A stretch of 32,624 nt of DNA, taken from contig WFPF01000080.1 in assembly GCA_015487695.1 (NCBI GenBank), forward strand, positions 1 through 32,624, given 5' to 3'. A program made the position numbers and the translations under genes. The stretch is from Chitinophagales bacterium (GTDB lineage: Bacteria; Bacteroidota; Bacteroidia; Chitinophagales; S012-47). The notes beneath the pieces are model-generated. The model ran no database searches. It was not told the origin of the DNA and saw only the letters and a list, made by a program, of their open reading frames with translations. Positions 24,672 to 32,624 of this stretch are shown in pieces. The first letter of the stretch is position 1. Each line of letters opens with the position of its first letter.

Positions 24672-25316
24672 ATGATATCAAAATTCATCATTGCCCTTCT
24701 TCTTAGCATCCCGGCCGGCCATGCCCGGCAAGACAGCAAAGCCACCGATATACTTAAAAAGGTAGAAGCCAAATACGAAAACTACAAAACCATGAAAGTG
24801 GTTTTTGAGCAAAGAATCGAAAACCCCGAAAGCGATCTCGACCAGGAAAGTGAGGGAGTCCTCTATCTGGCAGGCAATAAGTATAAGCTGATCACCGAAG
24901 GGCAGGAAGTGATTTCGGATACTAAAAAAATGTACCTCTATTTCACGGAAGAAAACGAGCTGATCATCGAATCCGTGGACCCCGATGAGAATGCCTTTAC
25001 CCCCTCCGACCTCTTCTCTCTTTACAAGAAAGACTTTAAATATGCCTATGCCGGAAGTCCGGTAATCAAGGGAAAAAAGATGCATGTGATCCTCTTCTCA
25101 CCCAAGGATCCCGACCAGTACGATTTTCACAGCATCAAGCTCTATATCAATGCCGACAATTATTCGATCGAAGAGGCCGAACTGAGCGACAACATGGCCA
25201 ACAAAGTCACCTACATTATTAAAAAGGTAGAGCCCAATGTAAAGCTCAGCAACGATTTTTTCAGTTTCGATCCATCGAAACACAAAGACATCATCATTAC
25301 GGACAATACGGAATAA
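24672..25316 (+). CDS. LolA-like outer-membrane lipoprotein carrier
   Basis: A 214-residue exported protein (signal cut about residue 19, Gly-His-Ala-Arg-Gln) with the LolA/LolB beta fold: LKKVEAKYENYKTMKVVFEQRIE, then EGVLYLAGNKYKLITEG, and FSFDPSKHKDI at the end. LolA carries lipoproteins across the periplasm to the outer membrane. The ftsK-lolA order occurs in many bacteria, which supports the call. It probably shares the ftsK promoter and ends at a terminator. Confidence 0.85.
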   Translation: MISKFIIALLLSIPAGHARQDSKATDILKKVEAKYENYKTMKVVFEQRIENPESDLDQESEGVLYLAGNKYKLITEGQEVISDTKKMYLYFTEENELIIESVDPDENAFTPSDLFSLYKKDFKYAYAGSPVIKGKKMHVILFSPKDPDQYDFHSIKLYINADNYSIEEAELSDNMANKVTYIIKKVEPNVKLSNDFFSFDPSKHKDIIITDNTE

Positions 25317-25337
25317 GAAGAATAAGGAACAGAGAGA

Positions 25338-25367
25338 AAGCCATCCGTCCTGCGGGTGGCTTTTTTA
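25338..25367 (+). terminator. Rho-independent terminator of the ftsK operon
   Basis: AAGCCATCCG pairs with CGGGTGGCTT (one G-U pair) around a five-base loop and is followed by six T residues, 21 bases after the lolA-like stop codon. Confidence 0.88.
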
Positions 25368-25391
25368 TCTTCAAAGCCCTCCAAAGCAGCC

Positions 25392-25419
25392 TTGCTTTCC
25401 TCAATTCTCTTTAATTTCG
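25392..25419 (+). promoter_or_regulatory. Candidate lpdA promoter
   Basis: TTG (25392-25394), 17 bases, and TAATTTCG (25412-25419) form a -33/-7 pair with one mismatch in the -7 element, 30 bases before the lpdA ATG and just after a terminator. The same variant appears before galE. Confidence 0.5.
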
Positions 25420-25449
25420 AGGCCGAAAACATCACTAAAAACTTATATC

Positions 25450-26847
25450 ATGGCTCAATCATATGATCTAATTGTAATAGGAAGCGGTCCGGGGGGATAC
25501 GTAGCGGCCATCAGGGCCTCACAACTGGGAATGAAAGTAGCGGTAGTGGAAAGGGAAAGCCTCGGAGGCATCTGTCTGAACTGGGGCTGTATCCCAACGA
25601 AGGCATTGCTCAAAAGTGCCCAGGTCTTTCAGTATTTCAAGCATGCCGAAGCCTATGGCATTGCAGCCGGAGATTTCAATCCGCAGTTTGACAAGATCAT
25701 CAGCAGAAGCCGGGCCACAGCCGATAAAATGAGCAAAGGCATCAGTTTCCTCTTTAAAAAGAACAAAATAGATACCCTGCAGGGCAGCGGCAGGCTGACA
25801 GCAGGCAAAAAGGTGCTGGTCACGGGCGCTGACGGAAAAAGCAGCGAATACAGTGCTCCGAATATTATCATTGCCACGGGAGCGCGCTCAAGACAACTGC
25901 CCAACCTCCCCCAGGACGGCAAGCGGATCATCGGTTATCGTGAAGCCATGGTTTTGCCAAAACAGCCCGAAAGCATGATCGTGGTGGGAGCCGGAGCCAT
26001 AGGCTGCGAGTTTGCTTATTTCTACAACTCCATCGGCACCAAAGTGACCCTTGTGGAGTATATGGACCGCCTCGTGCCGGTAGAAGACGAAGAGGTCTCG
26101 AAAGACCTGGCCCGTCAGTTTAAAAAACAAGGCATTGGCGTCAAAACAAGTACTTCGGTTGAAGAAGCCAAAGTGACGGACAAAGGGGTGAATGTCAGAA
26201 TCAAAGGGAAAAAAGGTGAAGAGACCCTCGAAAGCGAGATCGTACTGTCGGCTGTGGGTATTACGCCAAACCTTGAAAATATCGGCCTCGAAGAGCTGGG
26301 CATCAAAAAAGACAAGCAGGGCCGCATAGAAGTGGACGACTACTACCGCACTAATGTGCAGGGCATCTATGCCATAGGTGACATTGTGCACGGACCGGCT
26401 CTGGCGCATGTGGCATCGGCCGAAGGCATCACCTGTGTGGAATCCATTGCCGGCCTCAAACCCGAACCCATTGACTACGGCAACCTGCCGGGATGTACTT
26501 ACTGCCAACCGGAAATTGCCTCTGTCGGGATGACCGAAAAGCAGGCTATCGAGGCGGGCTATGAAGTCAAGGTGGGTAAATTTCCATTCACGGCCTCGGG
26601 CAAAGCCACGGCTGCCGGTGCCACCGAAGGATTCGTCAAAGTGGTGTTCGATGCCAAATATGGGGAGTGGCTCGGTGCCCACATGATCGGAGCCAATGTG
26701 ACGGAAATGATTGCCGAAGTGGTGGTGGCGCGCAAACTCGAAACCACCGGACACGAGATCATCAAAAGTGTGCACCCGCACCCGACCATGAGCGAAGCCA
26801 TCATGGAAGCAACGGCTGCCGCCTATGGCGAAGTGATTCACCTCTGA
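25450..26847 (+). CDS. lpdA: Dihydrolipoyl dehydrogenase
   Basis: The E3 flavoprotein of pyruvate, 2-oxoglutarate and branched-chain 2-oxoacid dehydrogenase complexes; it reoxidises dihydrolipoamide and passes electrons to NAD. The 465 residues show FAD motif GSGPGGYVA (11-19), redox disulfide Cys42/Cys47 (GGICLNWGCIPTK), NAD motif VGAGAIGCEF, the ATG-type and GDI motifs (YAIGDIV), and the catalytic His444/Glu449 (HPHPTMSE). No E1 or E2 gene is adjacent, so this copy may serve several complexes. Confidence 0.96.
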   Translation: MAQSYDLIVIGSGPGGYVAAIRASQLGMKVAVVERESLGGICLNWGCIPTKALLKSAQVFQYFKHAEAYGIAAGDFNPQFDKIISRSRATADKMSKGISFLFKKNKIDTLQGSGRLTAGKKVLVTGADGKSSEYSAPNIIIATGARSRQLPNLPQDGKRIIGYREAMVLPKQPESMIVVGAGAIGCEFAYFYNSIGTKVTLVEYMDRLVPVEDEEVSKDLARQFKKQGIGVKTSTSVEEAKVTDKGVNVRIKGKKGEETLESEIVLSAVGITPNLENIGLEELGIKKDKQGRIEVDDYYRTNVQGIYAIGDIVHGPALAHVASAEGITCVESIAGLKPEPIDYGNLPGCTYCQPEIASVGMTEKQAIEAGYEVKVGKFPFTASGKATAAGATEGFVKVVFDAKYGEWLGAHMIGANVTEMIAEVVVARKLETTGHEIIKSVHPHPTMSEAIMEATAAAYGEVIHL

Positions 26848-26893
26848 CGGATTCGGGCAGCTAATGAAATCACGGACTTCCGGAGTCTTCGGA

Positions 26894-26924
26894 GCATCGT
26901 TTTTTACGAATGCATCGTTTTTCG
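26894..26924. repeat. Short tandem repeat after lpdA
   Basis: GCATCGTTTTT appears at 26894 and again at 26912, an 18-base period. A weak five-pair hairpin (TTCCG with CGGAG) sits just before the first copy, so the first T-run could serve as a poor terminator for lpdA. Confidence 0.35.
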
Positions 26925-26957
26925 GGGAATTGCTAACTATAAGATTCAGAACAGAAG

Positions 26958-27497
26958 ATGTGGCCGGGAGATCAACTTACAGCATTTGAACTCAAAAACT
27001 GCGAGGGAGAAAATCATCGGGTGGAGCTTCGCCCTTTTCAGAAAGGTCTGCTGATTTTCTTCATTTGCAATCATTGCCCCTATGTGCATCATTATGCCTC
27101 ACGAATCAGGGAAATCGCATCTCTCTGCCGGAAAGAAGGCATAAAGGTCTATGGCATCAACTCCAACGATGCCTCACGCTATCCCGAAGATGCGCTGGAG
27201 CACATGCCTGCCATGGCTGAAAAGCTGGGCCTCAAGGGGGTTTATCTTCACGATGCCGATCAAAGGATCGCCCGGCAGTTTAAAGCGGAGAGAACGCCCG
27301 AGGCCTTTCTTTTCAACAGTCTCGGGCGGTTGGTTTACCGCGGAGCCATTGACGACCAGGCCAAAGACCCTCAATTGGTGAAATCGCATTATCTTGAGGA
27401 AGCCCTGAAGGCCGTTCTTAACAACGATTTGATTCAAAGCGAATATGAGGCCCCGGTGGGCTGCTCCATCAAATGGAAAATCAGAAATGAAAGATAA
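26958..27497 (+). CDS. Thioredoxin-like (AhpC/TSA-type) protein
   Basis: A 179-residue cytoplasmic protein (no signal peptide) with the thioredoxin fold of the AhpC/TSA kind: LLIFFICNHCPYV holds the redox pair Cys37/Cys40 (CNHC), followed by INSNDASRYPEDA and the cis-Pro region ERTPEAFLF. The late GCSIKW motif (Cys169) is typical of this Bacteroidota subgroup as I recall. Its exact substrate is unknown. Its last 11 bases overlap the SDR gene, so the two are translationally coupled and lead a packed run of genes to about 32.3 kb. Confidence 0.85.
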   Translation: MWPGDQLTAFELKNCEGENHRVELRPFQKGLLIFFICNHCPYVHHYASRIREIASLCRKEGIKVYGINSNDASRYPEDALEHMPAMAEKLGLKGVYLHDADQRIARQFKAERTPEAFLFNSLGRLVYRGAIDDQAKDPQLVKSHYLEEALKAVLNNDLIQSEYEAPVGCSIKWKIRNER

Positions 27498-28284
27498 AGT
27501 CGTCATCGTCACCGGTGCCTCTTCCGGCATCGGAAAAGCACTGGCCGAAGTTTTTTCGCAGGCCGGTGCTCGTGTTGTATTGGCCGCGCGAAGCAAAGAA
27601 AAGCTGGACGCCATCGCTGCCGGGCTGCCGAATGAAAGCCTGACCGTGCGTTGCGATGTGCAAAAAGAAGAAGATTGCAAGCGCCTGATCGAAGAAAGCA
27701 TTGCGCGATTCGGGCAAATTGACATTCTGATCAACAATGCCGGAATCAGTATGCGGGCTCTTTTCATCGACCTTGATCTCGAAGTGATGAAGCGCGTGAT
27801 GGATATCAACTTTTGGGGAAGCGTTTACTGCAGCAAATACGCCCTCCCTCATCTTCTGAAACAGCGCGGCAGCCTGATAGGCATTTCTTCCATTGCCGGT
27901 TATCGGGGCTTGCCCGGTCGCAGCGGATACAGCGCTTCCAAATTTGCCATGCAGGGCTTTATCGAAACCGTTCGAACCGAGCATCTTAAAGACGGCTTGC
28001 ATGCCATGATCGTCTGCCCCGGATTTACGGCCAGCAATATTCGCAATACGGCCCTGACCCGTGACGGCAGCATGCAGGGCGAAACTCCGCTGAATGAAGA
28101 AAAACTCATGTCGGCCGAAGAGGTGGCAACACATGTGCTCCGCGCCACACGGAAAAGAAAACGCACCCTTATCCTGACGCTTCAGGGAAAACTGACGGTT
28201 TTCCTCAACAAATGGTTTCCCGGATGGATGGACAAGCAGGTGTATAAACATTTTAAGAAAGAAGCCGATTCTCCACTTAAATAA
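27487..28284 (+). CDS. Short-chain dehydrogenase/reductase
   Basis: A 265-residue classical SDR: cofactor motif TGASSGIG (9-16), NNAG (83-86), and catalytic Ser135, Tyr148 and Lys152 (YSASK). Arg36 after the second strand (LAARSKEK) suggests NADP preference. The C-terminal end is basic and aromatic (LNKWFPGWMDKQVYKHFKK), as in SDR forms that touch membranes. The substrate cannot be told. I use ATG 27487, since the longer in-frame reading from 27445 lies in the thioredoxin-like gene and adds no family sequence. Confidence 0.9.
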   Translation: MKDKVVIVTGASSGIGKALAEVFSQAGARVVLAARSKEKLDAIAAGLPNESLTVRCDVQKEEDCKRLIEESIARFGQIDILINNAGISMRALFIDLDLEVMKRVMDINFWGSVYCSKYALPHLLKQRGSLIGISSIAGYRGLPGRSGYSASKFAMQGFIETVRTEHLKDGLHAMIVCPGFTASNIRNTALTRDGSMQGETPLNEEKLMSAEEVATHVLRATRKRKRTLILTLQGKLTVFLNKWFPGWMDKQVYKHFKKEADSPLK

Positions 28285-28289
28285 AGGGA

Positions 28290-29105
28290 ATGAACGATCT
28301 GAAAGAAATCATTGAGAATGCCTGGCATCAGCGCGAACTGCTGAAAGAGAAAAGCACGAGAGATGCCATTGAACTGGTTGTCAAAGAGCTGGACAAAGGG
28401 CGCCTGCGAACAGCCGAACCCTCGGAACAGGGCTGGGTTGTGAATGAATGGATCAAAAAAGCCGTCATACTCTATTTCCCCATCCGCGAGATGGAAGTCA
28501 TGGAACTGAGTCCTTTCGAATATTACGATAAAATCCCTTTGAAAAAAGGATACAAAAAGCTGGGTGTCAGAGTGGTACCTCCGGCCACAGCACGGCATGG
28601 AGCCTACCTTGCACCGGGCGTCATTTTAATGCCTTCTTATGTGAATATAGGTGCCTACGTGGGCAGCGGCACACTCGTAGATACCTGGGCCACCGTAGGA
28701 TCTTGTGCACAGATTGGTGAAAATGTTCACTTAAGTGGAGGCGTAGGCATTGGTGGCGTACTGGAACCCGTGCAGGCCAGTCCGGTCATTATTGAAGACC
28801 ATGCCTTCATCGGCTCGCGCTGCATTGTGGTGGAAGGCGTTCGGGTGGAACGCGAAGCTGTATTGGGCGCCAATGTGGTGCTCACCCAGTCGACACGCAT
28901 CATCGATGTAAGCGGAAATGAGCCCGTGGAATACCGCGGATATATTCCGGCAAGATCGGTTGTCATCCCCGGCACTTTCCCGAAAAAATTCAATGCCGGT
29001 ACCTATGAAGTAAGCTGTGCGCTGATCATCGGCAAGCGCAAAGAATCCACAGATAAGAAGACTTCACTCAACGAAGCACTCAGAGGATTTAATGTAAGTG
29101 CTTAA
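28290..29105 (+). CDS. dapD: Tetrahydrodipicolinate N-succinyltransferase
   Basis: DapD moves a succinyl group from succinyl-CoA to tetrahydrodipicolinate in the lysine and diaminopimelate pathway, so it feeds peptidoglycan. The 271-residue protein has an N-terminal helical domain and a left-handed beta-helix of hexapeptide repeats (for example NIGAYVGSGTLVDTWATVG, then VHLSGGVGIGGVLEP). The RGYIPARSVVIPGT segment and length fit the family. It starts five bases after the SDR gene. No other dap gene is close. Confidence 0.95.
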   Translation: MNDLKEIIENAWHQRELLKEKSTRDAIELVVKELDKGRLRTAEPSEQGWVVNEWIKKAVILYFPIREMEVMELSPFEYYDKIPLKKGYKKLGVRVVPPATARHGAYLAPGVILMPSYVNIGAYVGSGTLVDTWATVGSCAQIGENVHLSGGVGIGGVLEPVQASPVIIEDHAFIGSRCIVVEGVRVEREAVLGANVVLTQSTRIIDVSGNEPVEYRGYIPARSVVIPGTFPKKFNAGTYEVSCALIIGKRKESTDKKTSLNEALRGFNVSA

Positions 29106-29133
29106 CTTTAAGAGGTATCAGACCTTTTAATAT

Positions 29134-30417
29134 ATGAATAAATCATTATTTGTGGCTTTATTTCTGAGCTGCCTTCAGGTCACGGCTCAGGACCTATACA
29201 TTCAGTGCGGAAGACTCATTGACGGCAAATCCGACAAAGTCCGTGAAAAGATGACCCTTATCGTTGCGGAGGGCAGGATTGAACGTGTGGCAGAAGGATT
29301 TCTCACACCGGAAAATGAAGGAGACCGGCTCATCGATTGCCGGAATCTGACGGTCATGCCTGGATTGATGGACATGCATGTGCATATTGAAGGGGAAACC
29401 GCTCCCGATCATTATTTGAAAAGATTTACACAGAACCGCGAGGTCACAGCATTTGAAAGCCTTCAATACGCAGAAAGAACACTGATGGCCGGCTTTACAA
29501 CGGTTCGTGACCTGGGAGGCAGCGGGGTAAACATCGCCCTGCGCGATGCCATCAACGAGGGCCTCGTCACAGGTCCCCGCATATTCACTTCCGGAAAATC
29601 CATTGCCAGCACCGGAGGCCATGCCGACCCGACAAGCGGCTTTCGCAGAAGCCTCGAGGGCGATGCCGGCCCGCGAGAAGGCGTGGCAGATGGTGTCGAT
29701 CAATGCATTGAAGCAGTCAGGTGGCGCTATAAAAACGGTGCCGATCTGATCAAAATAACGGGAACGGGAGGCGTGCTTTCCATGGCAAAAAACGGACAGA
29801 ACCCCCAGTTCAGCCAGGAAGAGATGAATGCCATTGTGCAGACGGCCAGCGATTACGGCTTTCATGTGGCCGTACATGCCCACGGTGCCGAAGGCATGAA
29901 AAGGGCCGTACTGGCCGGTGTACACTCTATCGAGCACGGCACACTGATGACTCCGGAAATCATGGACCTGATGATTGAAAAAGGCACCTGGTATGTCCCC
30001 ACAATTACGGCCGGGAAATTTGTAGCCGAAAAAGCGGCTCTGCCGGGCTATTATCCGGAAGTGATCCGGCCGAAGGCTCTGGCCATCGGTCCAAAAATAC
30101 AATCCACATTTGCGAGTGCATACAAACGCGGTGTCAGGATAGCATTCGGTACCGATGCCGGTGTTTTTCCTCATGGCGATAACTGGAAAGAGTTTGTGTA
30201 CATGACCGAGGCCGGTATGCCCGCCATGGAAGCCATTCAATCGGCTACGATGGGTGGGGCCATGCTCCTCGGACTGGAAGACGAACTGGGATCGATAGAG
30301 CCCGGCAAGCGGGCCGATATCATAGCCGTGGACGGCAATCCCATTGAAGATATCACCCAAATGAAGAACGTACGCTTTGTGATGAAAGACGGTGTGATCT
30401 ATAAATCTGAACTCTAA
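29134..30417 (+). CDS. Exported amidohydrolase-family enzyme
   Basis: A 427-residue protein with a signal peptide (cut after VTAQ), so a periplasmic metal-dependent hydrolase. The binuclear site is complete: His82-x-His84 (MDMHVH), a likely carbamylated Lys207 (LIKITGTGG), His248/His250 (VHAHG), His268 (IEHGT) and Asp341 (GTDAG). The profile resembles imidazolonepropionase- or Xaa-Pro dipeptidase-like amidohydrolases; a peptide or cyclic amide substrate is likely but not proven. It follows dapD by 28 bases and precedes the kinase gene by 11. Confidence 0.9.
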   Translation: MNKSLFVALFLSCLQVTAQDLYIQCGRLIDGKSDKVREKMTLIVAEGRIERVAEGFLTPENEGDRLIDCRNLTVMPGLMDMHVHIEGETAPDHYLKRFTQNREVTAFESLQYAERTLMAGFTTVRDLGGSGVNIALRDAINEGLVTGPRIFTSGKSIASTGGHADPTSGFRRSLEGDAGPREGVADGVDQCIEAVRWRYKNGADLIKITGTGGVLSMAKNGQNPQFSQEEMNAIVQTASDYGFHVAVHAHGAEGMKRAVLAGVHSIEHGTLMTPEIMDLMIEKGTWYVPTITAGKFVAEKAALPGYYPEVIRPKALAIGPKIQSTFASAYKRGVRIAFGTDAGVFPHGDNWKEFVYMTEAGMPAMEAIQSATMGGAMLLGLEDELGSIEPGKRADIIAVDGNPIEDITQMKNVRFVMKDGVIYKSEL

Positions 30418-30428
30418 ATCCTGGGACT

Positions 30429-32270
30429 ATGAGCTATAAAGTAAAATTTGCCCTTTGGGGGGCATTGTTCGGTCTTGCATTTCCTGTTTTGGCTGTATTT
30501 ATTCAATTACTAACATATGATCTGGACATCAACCTTGCCAATATTGCCTTGCTGCACAGAGAAATACCCCTTTTGTGGATCATCGACACCGCCCCGCTCT
30601 TCCTGGGCCTCTTCGCCTCTTTTGCCGGCCGCAAACAGGACAAACTCATACAGATCAACCGGGAACTTGAGAAACGGGTTGAAGAGCGCACGCGGGACCT
30701 GAAAAAAGCCATGGAAGAAGCCGAAAAGGCCGCCATGGCAAAAACCCAGTTCCTCTCAACCATGAGCCATGAAATCCGCACTCCCCTGAATGCCGTCATC
30801 GGGATGAGTGAACTGCTGGCCGGCACGGAGTTGAGTGAGGAGCAATATGAACTGGCCCATACCATCAATATGAGTGGAAGTACCCTGCTTAGCATCATCA
30901 ACAACATCCTCGATTTTACAAAAATTGAATCAGGCGGGGTTGAACTCGAATCGATCGAATGCAGCCTCTATGAGCTGATTGAAGATGTGCTCGATCTGCT
31001 CAGCGGGAAGGCCTACGAAAAAGGCCTTGAGCTGGCCTACGATATTGATAGCAGTGTGCCGGATTTCATTTATACCGACCCCACACGATTGCAGCAGGTG
31101 CTTGTTAACCTCGTGAACAATGCCATCAAATTCACAGAAAAAGGGGAAGTGGTCATTCGAATACGATGCCTTGGGTCGAAGAACACGGAGTGTAATCTCG
31201 AAATCAATGTAACCGATACGGGTATAGGCATTCCCAAAGAAAAGATCGGCAAATTGTTTAGCTCATTTACCCAGGTCGATGCCAGCACCACGCGCAAGTA
31301 TGGCGGGACAGGCCTCGGGCTTGCCATCAGCAAAAAGATTGTAGAACTCTTCGGAGGAAAGGTTGAAGTCATCAGCGAAGTCGGGAAAGGAAGTACATTT
31401 CGCATTCTCTTGCCCGCCCGGCCCGGCAAACGAAAACTGGAATTGTATCGCCCCGGCCTTCTGAAAGGGATGAAGGCTTTCGTGGTTGACGACAACCAGA
31501 CAAATCGTAAGATCTTCGAAAAGCAGCTCAGCAAGGCTGGCGTTAGGGTAGATCTTTATGAAAACCCTACCGAAGTGCTGACGAAGATCAAGGATCTGAG
31601 TCAGTATCAGTTCGGTATTTTGGATATGGATATGCCCCAGCTCAACGGCATGGAACTGGCTGCGCTCATTCGCGATCGCTTTTCAAAAGAAGAACTGCCC
31701 CTGGCACTGTTGACATCGGTTTCGGAAGTCAAGGCTTCGGATGCAAGAAAAAATTTCAACTTCTTTCTCTCCAAGCCGGTCCGGCAGACCACGCTCCTGC
31801 GAAAGCTTGAAGAAATGCTCAACAGCAGCAGCGATCAGGACCGCAACAAAAGCCGCAAAGCTCAGACACTTGAGCACAATGCCATCCGTGAGATCCGCAT
31901 TCTTGTGGCCGAAGACAACCCCGTCAATCAAAGGGTAGCCCAGAAGATGCTCGAAAAGCTGGGATACGAACACGAACTGGTCGAAAACGGCCGGGAAGCC
32001 GTGGAAGCCGTGAAAAAGGGCGGCTATGATGTAGTTCTCATGGACATGGAGATGCCGGTAATGGATGGCCTCGAGGCAAGCAGGAAAATAAGGGAGCTGG
32101 ATGGGGCTGCATCCGGAATTAAAATCTTTGCGATGACAGCCAATGCCATGGAAGAAGACCGCGAGCGATGCCTGAAAGCTGGAATGGATGATTTTATTTC
32201 TAAACCGGTTACACTCAACGGGCTGAACAATATTCTCTATAAATGGTTTGTAGCAGAGGAAGAGAAATAA
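30429..32270 (+). CDS. Membrane hybrid histidine kinase with two receiver domains
   Basis: The 613-residue protein has two N-terminal membrane helices (about 8-29 and 45-65) around a short periplasmic loop, a coiled-coil (about 72-103), HisKA with His114 (SHEIRTPLN), an HATPase domain (NLVNNAIKF, DTGIGIP, GGTGLGLAI), and two receivers: REC1 with Asp399 (ILDMDMPQLNG) and REC2 with Asp539 (VLMDMEMPVMDG). There is no PAS or other clear sensor domain, so the input is probably the small periplasmic loop or membrane state. No output domain is present. It is the last gene of the packed run and precedes the sigma gene by 54 bases. Confidence 0.93.
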   Translation: MSYKVKFALWGALFGLAFPVLAVFIQLLTYDLDINLANIALLHREIPLLWIIDTAPLFLGLFASFAGRKQDKLIQINRELEKRVEERTRDLKKAMEEAEKAAMAKTQFLSTMSHEIRTPLNAVIGMSELLAGTELSEEQYELAHTINMSGSTLLSIINNILDFTKIESGGVELESIECSLYELIEDVLDLLSGKAYEKGLELAYDIDSSVPDFIYTDPTRLQQVLVNLVNNAIKFTEKGEVVIRIRCLGSKNTECNLEINVTDTGIGIPKEKIGKLFSSFTQVDASTTRKYGGTGLGLAISKKIVELFGGKVEVISEVGKGSTFRILLPARPGKRKLELYRPGLLKGMKAFVVDDNQTNRKIFEKQLSKAGVRVDLYENPTEVLTKIKDLSQYQFGILDMDMPQLNGMELAALIRDRFSKEELPLALLTSVSEVKASDARKNFNFFLSKPVRQTTLLRKLEEMLNSSSDQDRNKSRKAQTLEHNAIREIRILVAEDNPVNQRVAQKMLEKLGYEHELVENGREAVEAVKKGGYDVVLMDMEMPVMDGLEASRKIRELDGAASGIKIFAMTANAMEEDRERCLKAGMDDFISKPVTLNGLNNILYKWFVAEEEK

Positions 32271-32324
32271 CTGCAAAGCAGCGCCATTTAAAATATTCCC
32301 CCACGCTCATTCGTCTGAGCTGAT

Positions 32325-32624
32325 ATGACACAGGGTACATTGGTACTTGAACAACGCAGAAATACCTTGCAACGAGAAAAAGATATTGCAGATACGGCAA
32401 ATAAATACCGGAAGCGACTGCTCGGATTTGTCAAAAACCGGGTCAGTAACCTGGACGATGCGGAAGACCTGGTTCAGGATGTTCTGCTTCAGTTTATCAA
32501 CAGCTACGACCTGGTAGACCCTATCCGCAATGCAGGTTCATGGCTCTTCACTGTGGCACGCAATAAGATCGTGGATTTTTACAGGAAGAAACGCCCTGCA
32601 GCTTTTAGCCACATGGGCGGGGCG
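32325..32624 (+). CDS. ECF sigma factor, cut by window edge
   Basis: From ATG 32325 the frame stays open for 100 codons to the window end. Residues about 28-90 match sigma region 2: KYRKRLLGFVKNRV, then DDAEDLVQDVLLQFI and SWLFTVARNKIVDFYRKKR. Region 4 is not in the window. Upstream, CGTCTGA (32312-32318) resembles an ECF -10 element, but no GTAAC-like -35 sits at the right distance. Confidence 0.88.
   Translation, partial: MTQGTLVLEQRRNTLQREKDIADTANKYRKRLLGFVKNRVSNLDDAEDLVQDVLLQFINSYDLVDPIRNAGSWLFTVARNKIVDFYRKKRPAAFSHMGGA

Noticed and set aside
24672-25316. Possible assignment as a toxin or defence component
   Set aside because: The signal peptide, LolA-like beta pattern and place after ftsK fit a lipoprotein carrier.
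25888-26841. 317-codon frame antisense to lpdA
   Set aside because: It mirrors a fully conserved flavoprotein gene and its product (His/Phe-rich) resembles nothing known.
29194-30360. Long open frame (388 codons) antisense to the amidohydrolase gene
   Set aside because: The plus-strand frame has a full set of metal ligands and a signal peptide; the antisense product is His/Phe-rich without any family pattern and arises from codon bias.
32312-32318. CGTCTGA as an ECF promoter for the second sigma gene
   Set aside because: The expected -35 position holds only an A-rich run with no GTAAC or GGAAC, so the evidence is too thin.

Overview
The window reads as chromosome of a member of the phylum Bacteroidota; I cannot place it to order. 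Pointers are a type IX secretion (T9SS) C-terminal sorting domain, a PorE-like OmpA protein, the Bacteroidota DUF6580 membrane family, hybrid histidine kinases, an ECF sigma / anti-sigma / outer-membrane barrel operon, and many housekeeping promoters with the phylum's -7 element TAnnTTTG. Coding density is high, no intergenic gap exceeds about 240 bases, and I see no insertion sequence, phage or CRISPR.

Layout. 1-2540: an AT-rich lipoprotein and T9SS-cargo gene pair, then (minus) the OmpA/PorE-like protein. 4.6-9.1 kb: a small basic exported protein, mnmA, a DUF6580 membrane protein, a small helical protein, ftsE with a short partner gene, and a MarC-family protein. 9.2-12.2 kb: a four-gene envelope-signalling operon (ECF sigma factor, anti-sigma-like membrane protein, acidic outer-membrane beta-barrel protein, lipoprotein) headed by a plausible ECF-type promoter. 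12.3-17.8 kb: galE, a large hybrid histidine kinase, and a convergent phospholipase-D-family gene. 17.9-20.3 kb (minus): surE, a small membrane protein, lpxB, tRNA-Ala(GGC). 20.4-22.0 kb (minus): pruA. 22.2-25.3 kb: ftsK and a LolA-like carrier. 25.4-26.8 kb: lpdA. 27.0-32.3 kb: a tightly packed run of thioredoxin-like protein, SDR oxidoreductase, dapD, exported amidohydrolase and a second hybrid kinase. From 32.3 kb to the edge: the first 100 codons of a second ECF sigma factor.

Most genes are core metabolism or envelope biogenesis (lipid A, lipoprotein sorting, division and chromosome segregation, lysine/peptidoglycan precursor). The least ordinary features are an abrupt composition switch inside the T9SS cargo gene exactly at its sorting domain, a PorE-like protein with an unusual N-terminal domain, the ECF operon with its candidate autoregulatory promoter, a long inverted repeat between the marC and sigma-factor promoters, and promoter elements placed so close to surE and marC that the mRNAs may be leaderless. 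I found no clear candidate for an entirely new defence or mobile system.
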